Source of the DNA: an uncultured beta proteobacterium | GTDB lineage: Bacteria; Pseudomonadota; Gammaproteobacteria; Burkholderiales; Burkholderiaceae_C | NCBI GenBank assembly: GCA_903876715.1 | Contig: CAIRBF010000266.1 | Location: 1-41,172, forward strand | Reading direction: 5' to 3' | Length of the DNA: 41,172 nucleotides | Translations under genes and position numbers: made by a program | Shown: one piece after another, positions 1 through 7,789 of the stretch | Position numbering within the stretch: the first letter of the stretch is position 1 | How the letters are laid out: the number at the start of each line of letters is the position of its first letter | The notes under the pieces: generated by a model | What the model saw: the letters and a program-made list of their open reading frames with translations, nothing else | Told to the model about the DNA's origin: nothing | The model's database searches: none

Positions 1-10
1 GGTCTTTCCC

Positions 11-436
11 GTGGGATTCCTGCTCGACACCAACGTCCTGTCCGAGATGCTGCGGCGGCGCCCCGCCGCAGCGGTCGGCGAGTGGTTCACCCGCCTGCCG
101 GGCGACAGCCTCTTCGTCAGTGTCGTCACGCAGGCCGAAATGATGCTCGGGGCACGCCTGCTGCCTGCAGGCAGGCGCAGGGCGGCGCTGGAGGCCACGC
201 TCGAGGCGATGTTCGCCGAGGAGTTCTCATCCCGGGTGCTGCCCTTCACCCCGCAGTCCGTGCCCGCCTACACCGACATCGTCGCCCGGCGGCGGGCTGC
301 CGGGCGACCGATCGCCCAGTTCGACGCCCAGATTGCCGCCACCGCGCGCAGCGCCGGCCTGAGACTGGCCACGCGCAACATCCGGGACTTCGAGCTCTGC
401 GGCGTCGAGGTCGTCAATCCCTGGGATCCCGCGTGA
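11..436 (+). CDS. PIN-domain ribonuclease toxin (VapC/FitB type)
   Basis: The 141-residue product looks like a complete type II toxin-antitoxin RNase of the PIN family, close in style to FitB/VapC. The N-terminal LLDTNVLSE supplies the first acidic metal ligand (D6). Further expected acidic or conserved residues are E43 in QAEMMLGA, D105 in FDAQIAA, and the closing TRNIRDF with N123 and D126. PIN toxins cut RNA, usually tRNA, using Mg2+ held by these acids. The start is a GTG at 11; only ten bases lie upstream in the window, so the antitoxin that should precede it cannot be seen. The next gene follows after 52 bases. Family is clear; the RNA target is unknown. Confidence 0.88.
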   Translation: MGFLLDTNVLSEMLRRRPAAAVGEWFTRLPGDSLFVSVVTQAEMMLGARLLPAGRRRAALEATLEAMFAEEFSSRVLPFTPQSVPAYTDIVARRRAAGRPIAQFDAQIAATARSAGLRLATRNIRDFELCGVEVVNPWDPA

Positions 437-488
437 CCGATCGAAGAGCAGTTTCTTCCGGCCCGCGCATCTGCACGCCTCTCGCTCC

Positions 489-1868
489 GTGATGCTGCCC
501 CTTCCCCAGGAACTCATCCGCGCCAAGCGCGAGGGCGCCGCGCTGACGACGGCGCAAGTCGAGGCCTTCGTGCGCGGGCTGGTCGACGGCGGCTTCAGCG
601 ACGCCCAGGTCGGGGCGATGGCGATGGCCATCGTGCTGCGCGGCATGGACACGGCCGAGACCGCGGCGCTGACGGCGGCGATGACGCACTCGGGCACGGT
701 GCTGGACTGGCGCAACGCCGGCCTGCCCGCCGGCCACGGCCCCATCGTCGACAAGCACTCCACCGGGGGCGTGGGCGACAAGGTGAGCCTGATGCTCGCG
801 CCGCTGCTGGCCGCCTGCGGCGCCGTGGTGCCGATGATCAGCGGCCGCGGCCTGGGCCACACCGGCGGCACGCTGGACAAGCTGGAGGCCCTGCCCGGCT
901 ACAGCGTCACCCCGTCGCAGGACCAGCTGGTCGCGACGCTGCGCGCAGCGGGCTGCGCCATCGTCGGCGCGAGCGAGCGCGTGGCGCCGGCCGACCGCCG
1001 GCTTTACGCCATCCGCGACGTCACGGCCACGGTGGAGAGCCTGCCGCTGATCACCGCGAGCATCCTGAGCAAGAAGCTCGCCGCCGGGCTGCAGGCGCTG
1101 GTGATGGACGTCAAGGTCGGCAACGGCGCCTTCATGGCCACGCCCGGGGCGGCGCGCGAACTGGCGCTCAGCCTCGAGCGCGTGGGCCGCGCCGCCGGCC
1201 TGCCGACTGTGGCGCTGCTCACCGGCATGGACGAGGTGCTGGGTCACCACGCCGGCAATGCGCTGGAGGTGGCCGAGGCGCTGGCCTTCCTGACCGGGCG
1301 CTGGCCCGCGGGCTGGGGCGGCGAGGGCGCCGCCGCGCTGCCCCCGCGCGAGCCGCGGCTGCTCGAGGTGACGCTGACGCTGGCGGCGCAGGCGCTGCAC
1401 CTGTCGGGCCTGTGCGCGACCCCGGCGCAGGGGCGCGAGCGAGCGCAGCGTTTGCTGGACGACGGCTCGGCGGCGGAACACTTCGCGCGCATGGTGGCGG
1501 CATTGGGCGGACCCGCTGATGTGCTGCGCGATGCGTGCCTGCCGCCCGCCCCGGTGCGTGTGCCCGTACCCGCGCCGCGCTCGGGCTGGGTGGCGACGAT
1601 GGACACGCGCGCGCTCGGCTTGGCCGTGGTGGAGCTCGGCGGCGGCCGGCGCCGCCCGGGCGACACCGTCGACCCGCGCGTCGGTCTGGCGGGCGTATGC
1701 CACGTCGGCCAGCGGGTCGAGGCCGGCGAGCCGCTGGCCTGGGTGCATGCGGCCGACGAGGCGTCGGCGGCGCACGCAGCGCGTACCGCCTCGGCCGCGT
1801 TCAGCGTCGGCGAGGCTCCCTGCCCGCCGACACCCGCCGTGATCGGCCTGGTCGACGCGGCCGCCTGA
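489..1868 (+). CDS. deoA: Thymidine phosphorylase
   Basis: This 459-residue protein should catalyse phosphorolysis of thymidine to thymine and 2-deoxyribose 1-phosphate in the cytoplasm (pyrimidine salvage). The family signature is present near residues 118-134 as SGRGLGHTGGTLDKLE, and the phosphate-binding KHSTGGVGDKVS lies near residue 95. Length matches the bacterial three-domain enzyme: alpha domain, glycine-rich phosphate-binding domain and C-terminal pyrimidine nucleoside phosphorylase domain. The frame opens with GTG at 489, directly followed by ATG at 492; neither has a strong Shine-Dalgarno sequence, so either could be used. No other deo gene is adjacent, so it appears separated from the classical deo operon. 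Confidence 0.9.
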   Translation: MMLPLPQELIRAKREGAALTTAQVEAFVRGLVDGGFSDAQVGAMAMAIVLRGMDTAETAALTAAMTHSGTVLDWRNAGLPAGHGPIVDKHSTGGVGDKVSLMLAPLLAACGAVVPMISGRGLGHTGGTLDKLEALPGYSVTPSQDQLVATLRAAGCAIVGASERVAPADRRLYAIRDVTATVESLPLITASILSKKLAAGLQALVMDVKVGNGAFMATPGAARELALSLERVGRAAGLPTVALLTGMDEVLGHHAGNALEVAEALAFLTGRWPAGWGGEGAAALPPREPRLLEVTLTLAAQALHLSGLCATPAQGRERAQRLLDDGSAAEHFARMVAALGGPADVLRDACLPPAPVRVPVPAPRSGWVATMDTRALGLAVVELGGGRRRPGDTVDPRVGLAGVCHVGQRVEAGEPLAWVHAADEASAAHAARTASAAFSVGEAPCPPTPAVIGLVDAAA

Positions 1869-1945
1869 AGATCCCCCGCACGGTCCGCGGGTCCGCAGCA
1901 GGGCCTGCAGATACCCACCAGAGCCCGCAACTGCGGTCGTCAAGC

Positions 1946-1981
1946 CCCTCTCCCCTTGCGTGAGAGGAGTTGGGGAGAGGA
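1946..1981. repeat. GC-rich inverted repeat between deoA and the TrpF-like gene
   Basis: CCCTCTCCCC at 1946-1955 pairs with GGGGAGAGGA at 1972-1981 (nine of ten positions) around a 16-base loop. It lies about 80 bases after deoA. This kind of CTCTCCCC/GGGGAGAG hairpin is often dispersed in proteobacterial intergenic regions, but I see only this copy here. It could act as a transcription terminator or mRNA-end structure; there is no T-tract. Confidence 0.5.
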
Positions 1982-2022
1982 GGGAGCGCCGCGGCCCCGG
2001 CACCCGTCCTCCTCTACCCCTG

Positions 2023-2045
2023 CCCCTCCCGCGCCGGGGGAGGGG
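2023..2045. repeat. Second GC-rich hairpin before the TrpF-like gene
   Basis: CCCCTCCC at 2023-2030 is perfectly complementary to GGGAGGGG at 2038-2045 with a seven-base loop. It follows the hairpin at 1946-1981 and ends 67 bases before the next start codon. Role unknown: a remnant of the same intergenic repeat or a terminator for deoA are both possible. Confidence 0.45.
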
Positions 2046-2112
2046 TGGAAGACCCGCGATCGCTGTGCTGGCTGGCACACTGTGACAACAGTCCTATCTG
2101 CCGCTGACCGCC

Positions 2113-2784
2113 ATGCCGACCCCTGTCGTCAAGATCTGCTGCATCGCCAGCATCGATGAGGCCCTGCTCGCGCTCGGGGCCGGTGCGCGGGCGCTCGGCC
2201 TGGTGTCCGCCATGCCCAGTGGGCCGGGCGTCATCGGCGACGAGTCCATCGCCGAGATCGCCGCGGCCGTGCGCTGCCAGGCGCCGCAGGCCGACACCTT
2301 CCTGTTGACGGCGCGCACCCGCGCCGAGGCCATCGCCGAGCAGCACGCCGCGGCCGGCACGACGACGCTGCAGCTCGTCGATCACGTGCCGCACGACGAG
2401 CTGCGACGCCTGCGCGCCCTGCGCCCGCAGGCGCGGTTGGTGCAGGTGATCCACGTGCGCGACGCCGCCGCGCTGGAGGAGGCGCGCGCTGCCGCGCCGC
2501 ACGTGGACGCGCTGCTGCTCGACAGCGGCAACCCCGGGCTGGCCGTGAAGGAGCTCGGCGGCACCGGCCGCACGCACGACTGGACGCTCAGCCGCCGCAT
2601 CCGCGACGCCGTGCACCCCTTGCCCCTCTTCCTGGCCGGCGGCCTGCACGCCGGCAACGTGGCCGATGCCATCGCCACCGTCCGGCCGCACGGGCTGGAC
2701 CTGTGCAGCAAGGTGCGCACCGACGGCCGGCTCGACGCCGGCAAGCTCGGGGCGTTCATGGCGGCGGTGCGGGCTTGCGCGTAG
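2113..2784 (+). CDS. TrpF-like (phosphoribosylanthranilate isomerase family) barrel protein
   Basis: The 223-residue product has the TrpF beta/alpha-barrel layout. KIC at residues 7-9 supplies the catalytic-base cysteine, LLLDSG in mid-protein supplies the general-acid aspartate, and GGTGRTHDW matches the family's GG[ST]GxxFDW. AGGL in the C-terminal part matches the phosphate-binding loop. It departs from real TrpF in three places: the second position after KIC is Cys rather than Gly, the Arg of the usual KRYI loop is missing (MPSGPGVI), and the C-terminal SSGVE is replaced by CSKVR. No trp gene is nearby. I therefore call it a TrpF paralogue, possibly with another substrate, rather than trpF itself. 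The ATG at 2113 is the first start in frame. Confidence 0.72.
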   Translation: MPTPVVKICCIASIDEALLALGAGARALGLVSAMPSGPGVIGDESIAEIAAAVRCQAPQADTFLLTARTRAEAIAEQHAAAGTTTLQLVDHVPHDELRRLRALRPQARLVQVIHVRDAAALEEARAAAPHVDALLLDSGNPGLAVKELGGTGRTHDWTLSRRIRDAVHPLPLFLAGGLHAGNVADAIATVRPHGLDLCSKVRTDGRLDAGKLGAFMAAVRACA

Positions 2785-2850
2785 GCGGGCGCCCGGCTGC
2801 CGGCTTCGTCCCTTCCCGGCTCCGCCAAACCCCTCGAGGAGAACGCCCCC

Positions 2851-3300
2851 ATGTCCACCACCGGCACCGTCCGCCTGCACCGTGTCCTGCGCGCGCCGCC
2901 CGAGCACGTGTACCGAGCCTTTCTCGAGGCCGATGCGCTGTGCCGCTGGCTGCCGCCCTACGGCTTCACCGCCCGGGTCGACCAGCTCGAGGCGCGTGTC
3001 GGTGGTCGGCACCGCATGGCCTTCCGCCAATTCAGCTCAGGGCACGAGCACGCCTTCGGCGGCGAATACCTGGAACTCGTGCCGCACGAGCGCCTGCACT
3101 ACACCACCCGCTTCGACGACCCGGCGCTGGCCGGCGAGATGCGCACGCTCGTCACGCTGCGCGCGGTTTCCTGCGGCACCGAGCTGGAAGCCACGCAGTC
3201 GGGCATCCCGGCGGTGATCCCGGTCGAGATGTGCCACCTGGGCTGGCAGGAGTCGCTCGCGCAGCTGGCCCGCCTCGTCGAGGGGGCTGTCCCCGCTTGA
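2851..3300 (+). CDS. SRPBCC/AHSA1-family protein
   Basis: A 149-residue START-like (SRPBCC) domain of the AHSA1 branch. The N-terminal beta strand (VRLHRVLRAPPEHVYRAFLE) leads into LCRWLPPYGF and then the VGGRHRMAF hairpin typical of the family, and the protein ends with a long C-terminal helix starting near GWQESLAQLARLV. Such proteins form a deep cavity that binds hydrophobic ligands or act as Hsp90 activator-like domains; the ligand cannot be told. A GAGGAG stretch lies about ten bases before the ATG. It converges on the MmgE/PrpD gene, with a hairpin at 3315-3333 between them. Confidence 0.8.
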   Translation: MSTTGTVRLHRVLRAPPEHVYRAFLEADALCRWLPPYGFTARVDQLEARVGGRHRMAFRQFSSGHEHAFGGEYLELVPHERLHYTTRFDDPALAGEMRTLVTLRAVSCGTELEATQSGIPAVIPVEMCHLGWQESLAQLARLVEGAVPA

Positions 3301-3314
3301 GCGCCGCGCCGCCT

Positions 3315-3333
3315 GAGAGCCTGCGAGGCGCTC
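3315..3333. terminator. Hairpin between converging SRPBCC and MmgE/PrpD genes
   Basis: GAG-A-GCCT (3315-3322) pairs with AGGC-G-CTC (3326-3333) across a three-base loop, with one mismatch. It sits in the 39-base gap where the two genes converge, so it could end transcription from both sides. No clear T-tract is present. Its left part (3311-3325) is an exact inverted copy of 4820-4834. Confidence 0.45.
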
Positions 3334-3339
3334 GGGTTC

Positions 3340-4716
3340 TCAGTCCGGCGCGCGCCCCGCGCTCACGAGCGCGCCGACATCGGTGGCCCGGCCCAGGCCC
3401 CAGCAGGTCTCGATCAGCGCCTGGCTGCCCGCAGCGCCGATCACTGCGTCGGCCTGACCGTGGAACTTGGCCTCGAGGTCGGCGTTGCTCATCGGGCGCT
3501 GCATCGAGCCGATCGCGTGTTCGACGAAGATGTGGATGCGACGGCCGTCGCGCAGCACGGCGGTGACGTCGGCCTGGTCCTCCTCGATCCCCTCGGCGAC
3601 CGTGGCCACGACCTTGCGCCGCAGCGCGACCACGGCCTCGCTGGTGACCACCGCGTCGTCGAACTCGCCCTCGCCGGCACGGCCGTAGATCAGCCCGACG
3701 GCGCAGCCGTGGTAGACGCTGAACTTGGCCGCCAGGCCGTCGGCCGGCTCCTTCTTGCCGCACAGCTCGAGCACGAGCGAGTGCACCTTGAGTTCGATAC
3801 GCTCGACGTTCTCGGCGCGCACGCCCTGGGCGCGCAGCTGCGCGCAGGCGTCGATGCCGGGGTGGACGACGATGCCGCAGGCGAAGGGCTTGTAGGTGTT
3901 GGTGGCGATCTCGAAGCGCTCGCCCAGGGCGTCGGTGGCTTCGTGCCAGGCGGCCTTGGTCGACACCACCTGGACGAAGCCGCGCGGCGCCTCCAGCGCG
4001 CGCTTGCTCGCGGTGTAGCCGTGCTGTGCCATCAACGCCGACATCAGGCCGGCGCGCGCCGCCGCGCCCGGGTGCAGCGGCTTGGTCATCGTGCCGAACT
4101 GCTCGCGCAGGCCCACCGGCTGCGACGCCGCGATGCCCAGCGCCATCTGCGTGCGGTCGGCGTCCAGCCCGAGCAGGCGCGCGCAACCCGCGGCCGCCCC
4201 CAGCGTACCGGTGGAGCCGGTGATGTGCCAGCCGCGGTCGTAGTGTTCGGGGTACATCACGTTGCCGAGCCGGCACGAGACGTCCACGCCCAGCACCAGC
4301 GCGTCCATCAGCGCGCGCCCGCTCGCTCCCGTCACCTCGGCCAGCGCCAGCAGCGCCGGGGCCACCGGCCCGGCGGGGTGGATGATCGTGCGCAGGTGCG
4401 TGTCGTCGAAGTCGAAGGTGTGCGACGAGATGCCATTGATCAGCGCTGCGCTGGCCATGTCCACGCGCTCGGCGCGCCCGAGCAGCGTGGCCTGCGGCGC
4501 GGGCTGCAGCATCTGCACGGCCGCCAGCGCCGCCTGCACCGACTCGTGCCGCGCCGCGCCGACGGCGCAGCCGGCCCAGTTCAGGAAGGTGCGGTGGGCC
4601 TCGTGCTCGACGGCGTCGCTCCAGCCGCGCGAGGGATGGGTGGCGACGAACTCAGCCAGGAGGCGGGTGATCGCCGGGGCGTTGGCGTCGGCTTGGACGG
4701 TGGTGTTGCGGGCCAT
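3340..4716 (-). CDS. MmgE/PrpD family protein (2-methylcitrate dehydratase-like)
   Basis: The 458-residue product spans the MmgE/PrpD family, which includes 2-methylcitrate dehydratase (PrpD), cis-aconitate decarboxylase and many uncharacterised dehydratases of tricarboxylic or related acids. Visible family features are the GCAVGAARHESVQAAL segment near residue 40, the substrate-loop HTFDFDDTH near residue 100, and SRLGNVMYPEHYDRGWHITG-like text in the middle. The frame stays open 84 codons further upstream, but that part is low-complexity arginine/serine-rich and overlaps the preceding gene, so the ATG at 4716 (MARNTT) is chosen. It follows the interrupted Bug receptor on the same strand, a common pairing in Burkholderiales where the receptor captures an organic acid for the enzyme. 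The substrate is not known. Confidence 0.85.
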   Translation of the reverse strand: MARNTTVQADANAPAITRLLAEFVATHPSRGWSDAVEHEAHRTFLNWAGCAVGAARHESVQAALAAVQMLQPAPQATLLGRAERVDMASAALINGISSHTFDFDDTHLRTIIHPAGPVAPALLALAEVTGASGRALMDALVLGVDVSCRLGNVMYPEHYDRGWHITGSTGTLGAAAGCARLLGLDADRTQMALGIAASQPVGLREQFGTMTKPLHPGAAARAGLMSALMAQHGYTASKRALEAPRGFVQVVSTKAAWHEATDALGERFEIATNTYKPFACGIVVHPGIDACAQLRAQGVRAENVERIELKVHSLVLELCGKKEPADGLAAKFSVYHGCAVGLIYGRAGEGEFDDAVVTSEAVVALRRKVVATVAEGIEEDQADVTAVLRDGRRIHIFVEHAIGSMQRPMSNADLEAKFHGQADAVIGAAGSQALIETCWGLGRATDVGALVSAGRAPD

Positions 4717-4812
4717 GGTCGAAGGGTGCTGAGGAAAGCGGGGCTGACGGATTGCGCGGGCGAGGCGGGGGGTGGGCGCGCCGCGCCCAGGCCGTCTGGG
4801 GCCGCCGGGAGG

Positions 4813-4834
4813 GCCTGAGCGCAGGCTCTCAGGC
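4813..4834. terminator. Hairpin at the end of the interrupted Bug gene
   Basis: GCCTGAG (4813-4819) and CTCAGGC (4828-4834) are perfect complementary arms around an eight-base loop. On the minus strand the hairpin overlaps the native stop codon (4829-4831) of the Bug gene. It is a plausible terminator or 3'-end structure that separates the Bug gene from the MmgE/PrpD gene. The segment 4820-4834 is an exact inverted copy of 3311-3325. Confidence 0.45.
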
Positions 4835-5809
4835 GTCGAGGTCGATCTTGCGGTCGCGGGCGATCTTCGTCCAGCGCGCGATGTCTTCGCGGATGAACTG
4901 GCCGAACGCGTCCGGCCGCATCGGCCAGGGCTCGACCGCCTAGGCCGCGAGCTTGTCAGCCAGGTCACCGCCGGTCAACACCGAGCCCAGGGTCTCGTTC
5001 AGGCGCGTCACGACCGCCGGCGGCATGCCGGCCGGGCCGACGACGCCGTACCACTGCAGCGCGTCGAAACCGCGGAAACCGGCCTCGACCATGGTCGGCA
5101 CGTCCTTCAGCGCCGGGTGGCGCGCGCTGCCGGTGACGGCCAGCGCGCGCACCTTGCCCGAGCGGATGTGCGGCAGCGCCGCGGCCAGGCCCGGGAACAT
5201 GGCCTGGGTCTGGCCGGCGAGCAGGTCGGTGAAGGCCGGGGCGATGCCGCGGTAGGGCGCGTGCACCGGGTTCGTGCCCGTGGCCTGCTTGTACAGCTCC
5301 ATCGTCAGGTGCGTGAGCGAGCCCTGGCCGGCCGAGCCGTAGCTGGCCCGGGCCTCGTTGCGGCGCAGCCAGTCGGTGAACTCGGCCACGCTCGTGATCG
5401 GCAGGCTGGCATTCACCACGAGCACGTTCGGCGTGGCGCCGATCATGCCGATGGGTGTGAAGTCGCGGATCGGGTCATAGGGCAGCTTGCTGCGCGTGGC
5501 CGGACTGGTGCCGTGGGTGGCCACATAGCCCTGCAGCAAGGTGTAGCCGTCGGGCGCGGCCTTGGCCGTGGTCTGGCAGGCGATCGCGCCGCCGCCGCCG
5601 CCGATGTTCTCGACCACGAAGTTCTGCCCCAGCGCCTTGGCCCAGCGGTCGGTGACGGTACGACCCACCAGATCGCTGCCGCCGCCGGCGGCGACCGGGA
5701 CGATGTAGCGGATCGAGCGCGCCGGCCAGGCCTGGGCGCGCACGAGCGGGGCGGCCAGCGTGGCGGCGCCCAGGCCGGCGAGGGTGGCGGTGAAGCGACG
5801 GCGCAACAT
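4829..5809 (-). pseudogene. Bug/TctC solute receptor interrupted by an in-frame TAG
   Basis: The protein starts at the ATG at 5809 with a good AGGAGAG ribosome site and a cleavable signal (MLRRRFTATLAGLGAATLAAPLVRAQA). It continues as a typical Bug (tripartite tricarboxylate receptor) two-lobed binding protein, with IVPVAAGGGSDLVGR, APDGYTLL and the HAPYRG segment. After residue 289 (DKLAA) it meets a TAG at 4940-4942. The same frame then continues for 36 more sense codons that read as a normal Bug C-terminus (AVEPWPMRPDAFGQ, then IARWTKIARDRKIDLDA) and end in TGA at 4829-4831. With the TAG counted as one residue the length is 326, typical of the family. One C-to-T change from CAG (Gln) would explain it. 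Recent nonsense mutation is likeliest; sequencing error or amber readthrough are alternatives. Confidence 0.85.
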
Positions 5810-6002
5810 CAGGGACTCTCCTGGGGGGGTGGCGGTGGTAGTGGGTCGGATCGCGGCGCTGGGGCCGGGCGCCGTCGGGCGCGGAGTATCCGGCAGGGCC
5901 TTGGCAGACTGTCGCCGTGGGTCTCTTCCAGGACCAGGGAACGTGGCTGAACTCGCGTCGACGTCTGTGCTGCGTCCAGGTGGCGTCCGTCACCCGGGTC
6001 GG

Positions 6003-6938
6003 TCAGCGCTCGCCCTTGCGGTAGGGCTTCATCAGCGCCTGCGGGTAGGCTGCGCGCCGCGCCACGAGCACGAGCGCGATGATCGCCATGGCATAGGGCA
6101 GCATCAGGTAGAGCTGGTAGGGCAGCTCCACGCCGAGCACGCCGTCGCCGGCCTGCTGCAGGCGCAGCTGCAGCGCGTCGAAGAAGGCGAACAGCAGCGC
6201 GCCGACCAGGGCCTTGCCTGGTCGCCAAGAGGCAAAGACGACGAGCGCGACGCAGACCCAGCCGCGGCCGTTGACCATGTTGAAGTAGAAGGCATTGAAA
6301 GCCGCCAGCGTCAGGAAGGCGCCGGCCAGGCCCATCAGCGCCGAGCCCGCGGCGATGGCGCCGATGCGCAGCCCGGCCACGCTCAGGCCCTGGCCCTCGG
6401 CCGCGGCCGGGTTCTCGCCCACCATGCGCAGCGCCAGCCCGAGCGGGGTGCGGTACAGCACCCAGGCGACCGTCGGCACCAGCGCGAGCGCGAGCAGCGT
6501 CAGGGGTGTCTGCGCGTCCAGCACCGGCAGCGGCAGATTGCTCATCGGCTCGAAGGGCTGGATCTTCGGCGGGCTGTCCACCTTGGGGAAGCTCACGCGG
6601 TAGGCGTAGCTGGCCAGGCTCGTGGCCAGCAGCGTGATGCCCAGGCCCGCCACGTGTTGCGACAGCGACAGCGTCACCGTCAGCAGCCCGTGCAGCAGGC
6701 CGAAGAGCGCGCCGACGGCCGCGGCCACCGCCACACCCGTCCAGAGCCCGGCGCCTTGGTACACCGCGAGCCAGCCGGCGAAGGCGCCCGCGACCATGAT
6801 GCCCTCGATGCCCAGGTTCAGCACCCCGGCGCGCTCGCACAGCAGCACGCCCAATGTGCCCAGGATCAGCGGTGTGGCGATCCGAAGCACCGCGACCCAG
6901 AACGGGGCCGACAGCAGGAGGTCCAGGGTTTCGCTCAT
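6003..6938 (-). CDS. ABC transporter permease (nucleoside/BmpA-type, BPD_transp_2)
   Basis: The 311-residue protein is an inner-membrane permease of the branched-chain/ribose/nucleoside ABC family. Hydrophobic segments run through the length; the first part has LLCERAGVLNLGIEGIMVAGAF, the conserved cytoplasmic-loop region of these permeases, and GENPAAAEGQGL in the middle matches the EAA-like loop. It best resembles the second permease of nucleoside uptake systems (YufQ/NupQ type). Such permeases need a paired permease, an ATPase and a BmpA-like receptor. None is present: the upstream neighbour is a glutathione S-transferase gene and the downstream neighbour a Bug receptor. It is an orphan in this window. 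Confidence 0.85.
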   Translation of the reverse strand: MSETLDLLLSAPFWVAVLRIATPLILGTLGVLLCERAGVLNLGIEGIMVAGAFAGWLAVYQGAGLWTGVAVAAAVGALFGLLHGLLTVTLSLSQHVAGLGITLLATSLASYAYRVSFPKVDSPPKIQPFEPMSNLPLPVLDAQTPLTLLALALVPTVAWVLYRTPLGLALRMVGENPAAAEGQGLSVAGLRIGAIAAGSALMGLAGAFLTLAAFNAFYFNMVNGRGWVCVALVVFASWRPGKALVGALLFAFFDALQLRLQQAGDGVLGVELPYQLYLMLPYAMAIIALVLVARRAAYPQALMKPYRKGER

Positions 6939-7064
6939 CGCCGGGTGCCGGGCGCCGGTTTCACCGCGGTGGAGTCCGGGTCGTCGACTTCGGCGTGTCG
7001 GGCGCGGCGGATTCTAGGTCCGGGCCCCGCCTCGCCGCGCCGTGCCGGGCCCGCTCCGGCCGGC

Positions 7065-7682
7065 TCAGCCCGCCGTGCGCAGCGCCAGCGCGCGCTGCGC
7101 CGCGGGGCGGGCCAAGCAGCGCGCGTGCCAGGCGCTGAGGTGGGGGTGGGCTTCGCCGCCGAGCTCCTTGAACCGCATCAGCACCGAGGCCAGGTTCAGG
7201 TCGGCGACGGTGAAGCGGCCGCCCACCAGCCAGGGCCGGGTGGCCAGCACCTCGTCGGCGATGGCCAGGCGCTTGGCCAGGGCTTGCAGCGCCGCCGCCA
7301 CGATGGCCGGGTCGCGCTCGCTCTCGGGCAGGTAGATCATCTGCTGCACCCAGATGCGCGTCTGGCTCTCGATCTCGGTGGCCGCCCACAGCGTCCACTG
7401 CAGGACCTGCGCTTCCTCGGCCCAGTCGCCGGGCCCGAGCGAGCCGGCGCCGTGACGCCGCGCGAGGTAGAGGTTGATCGCCAGCGACTCGAAGACGACG
7501 ATGCCGTCATCGTCGATGACCGGGATCGCGCCGTTCGGGTTGAGCGCGAGGAAGGCGGGCTCCTTCAGCGCGGGGTCGGTGAACGAGAGCTTGACGTGCT
7601 CATAGGGCAGGCCGAGTTCCTCGGCCGTCCACAGGGTGCGCAGGGCGCGGGAGGCGGCGATGCCGTAGATCTTCAGGGTAAT
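7065..7682 (-). CDS. Glutathione S-transferase, apparent non-canonical start
   Basis: Read from 7682 the frame gives a complete 205-residue GST. It has a thioredoxin-like N-terminal domain (ITLKIYGIAASRALRTLW), the cis-proline/Glu-Ser glutathione site (AIPVIDDDGIVVFESLAI), and an alpha-helical C-terminal domain ending LALRTAG. GSTs conjugate glutathione to electrophiles or use it in isomerisation or dehalogenation. The frame is closed by a TGA two codons upstream of the ATT at 7682-7680, and no ATG, GTG or TTG occurs before the conserved first strand. The start must be ATT (where homologues have MTLKIYG), the CTG at 7676, or a lost start. The first in-frame ATG (7349) would remove the whole glutathione-binding domain. 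No Shine-Dalgarno sequence is evident. Confidence 0.78.
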   Translation of the reverse strand: MTLKIYGIAASRALRTLWTAEELGLPYEHVKLSFTDPALKEPAFLALNPNGAIPVIDDDGIVVFESLAINLYLARRHGAGSLGPGDWAEEAQVLQWTLWAATEIESQTRIWVQQMIYLPESERDPAIVAAALQALAKRLAIADEVLATRPWLVGGRFTVADLNLASVLMRFKELGGEAHPHLSAWHARCLARPAAQRALALRTAG

Positions 7683-7789
7683 GGCGGGTCAGGTCTGTGG
7701 TCGGTCAGGCCCGGATTGCGGGCCGGTGAGGGGCCGTTGGTTCGGCGCAGCGAGCAGCCGTTCCTAGGGTATCAGGCGGAGCTTGCGCT

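Noticed and set aside
414-2078. Long minus-strand frame over deoA
   Set aside because: It is an Arg/Gly/Ala-rich shadow of deoA without family features.
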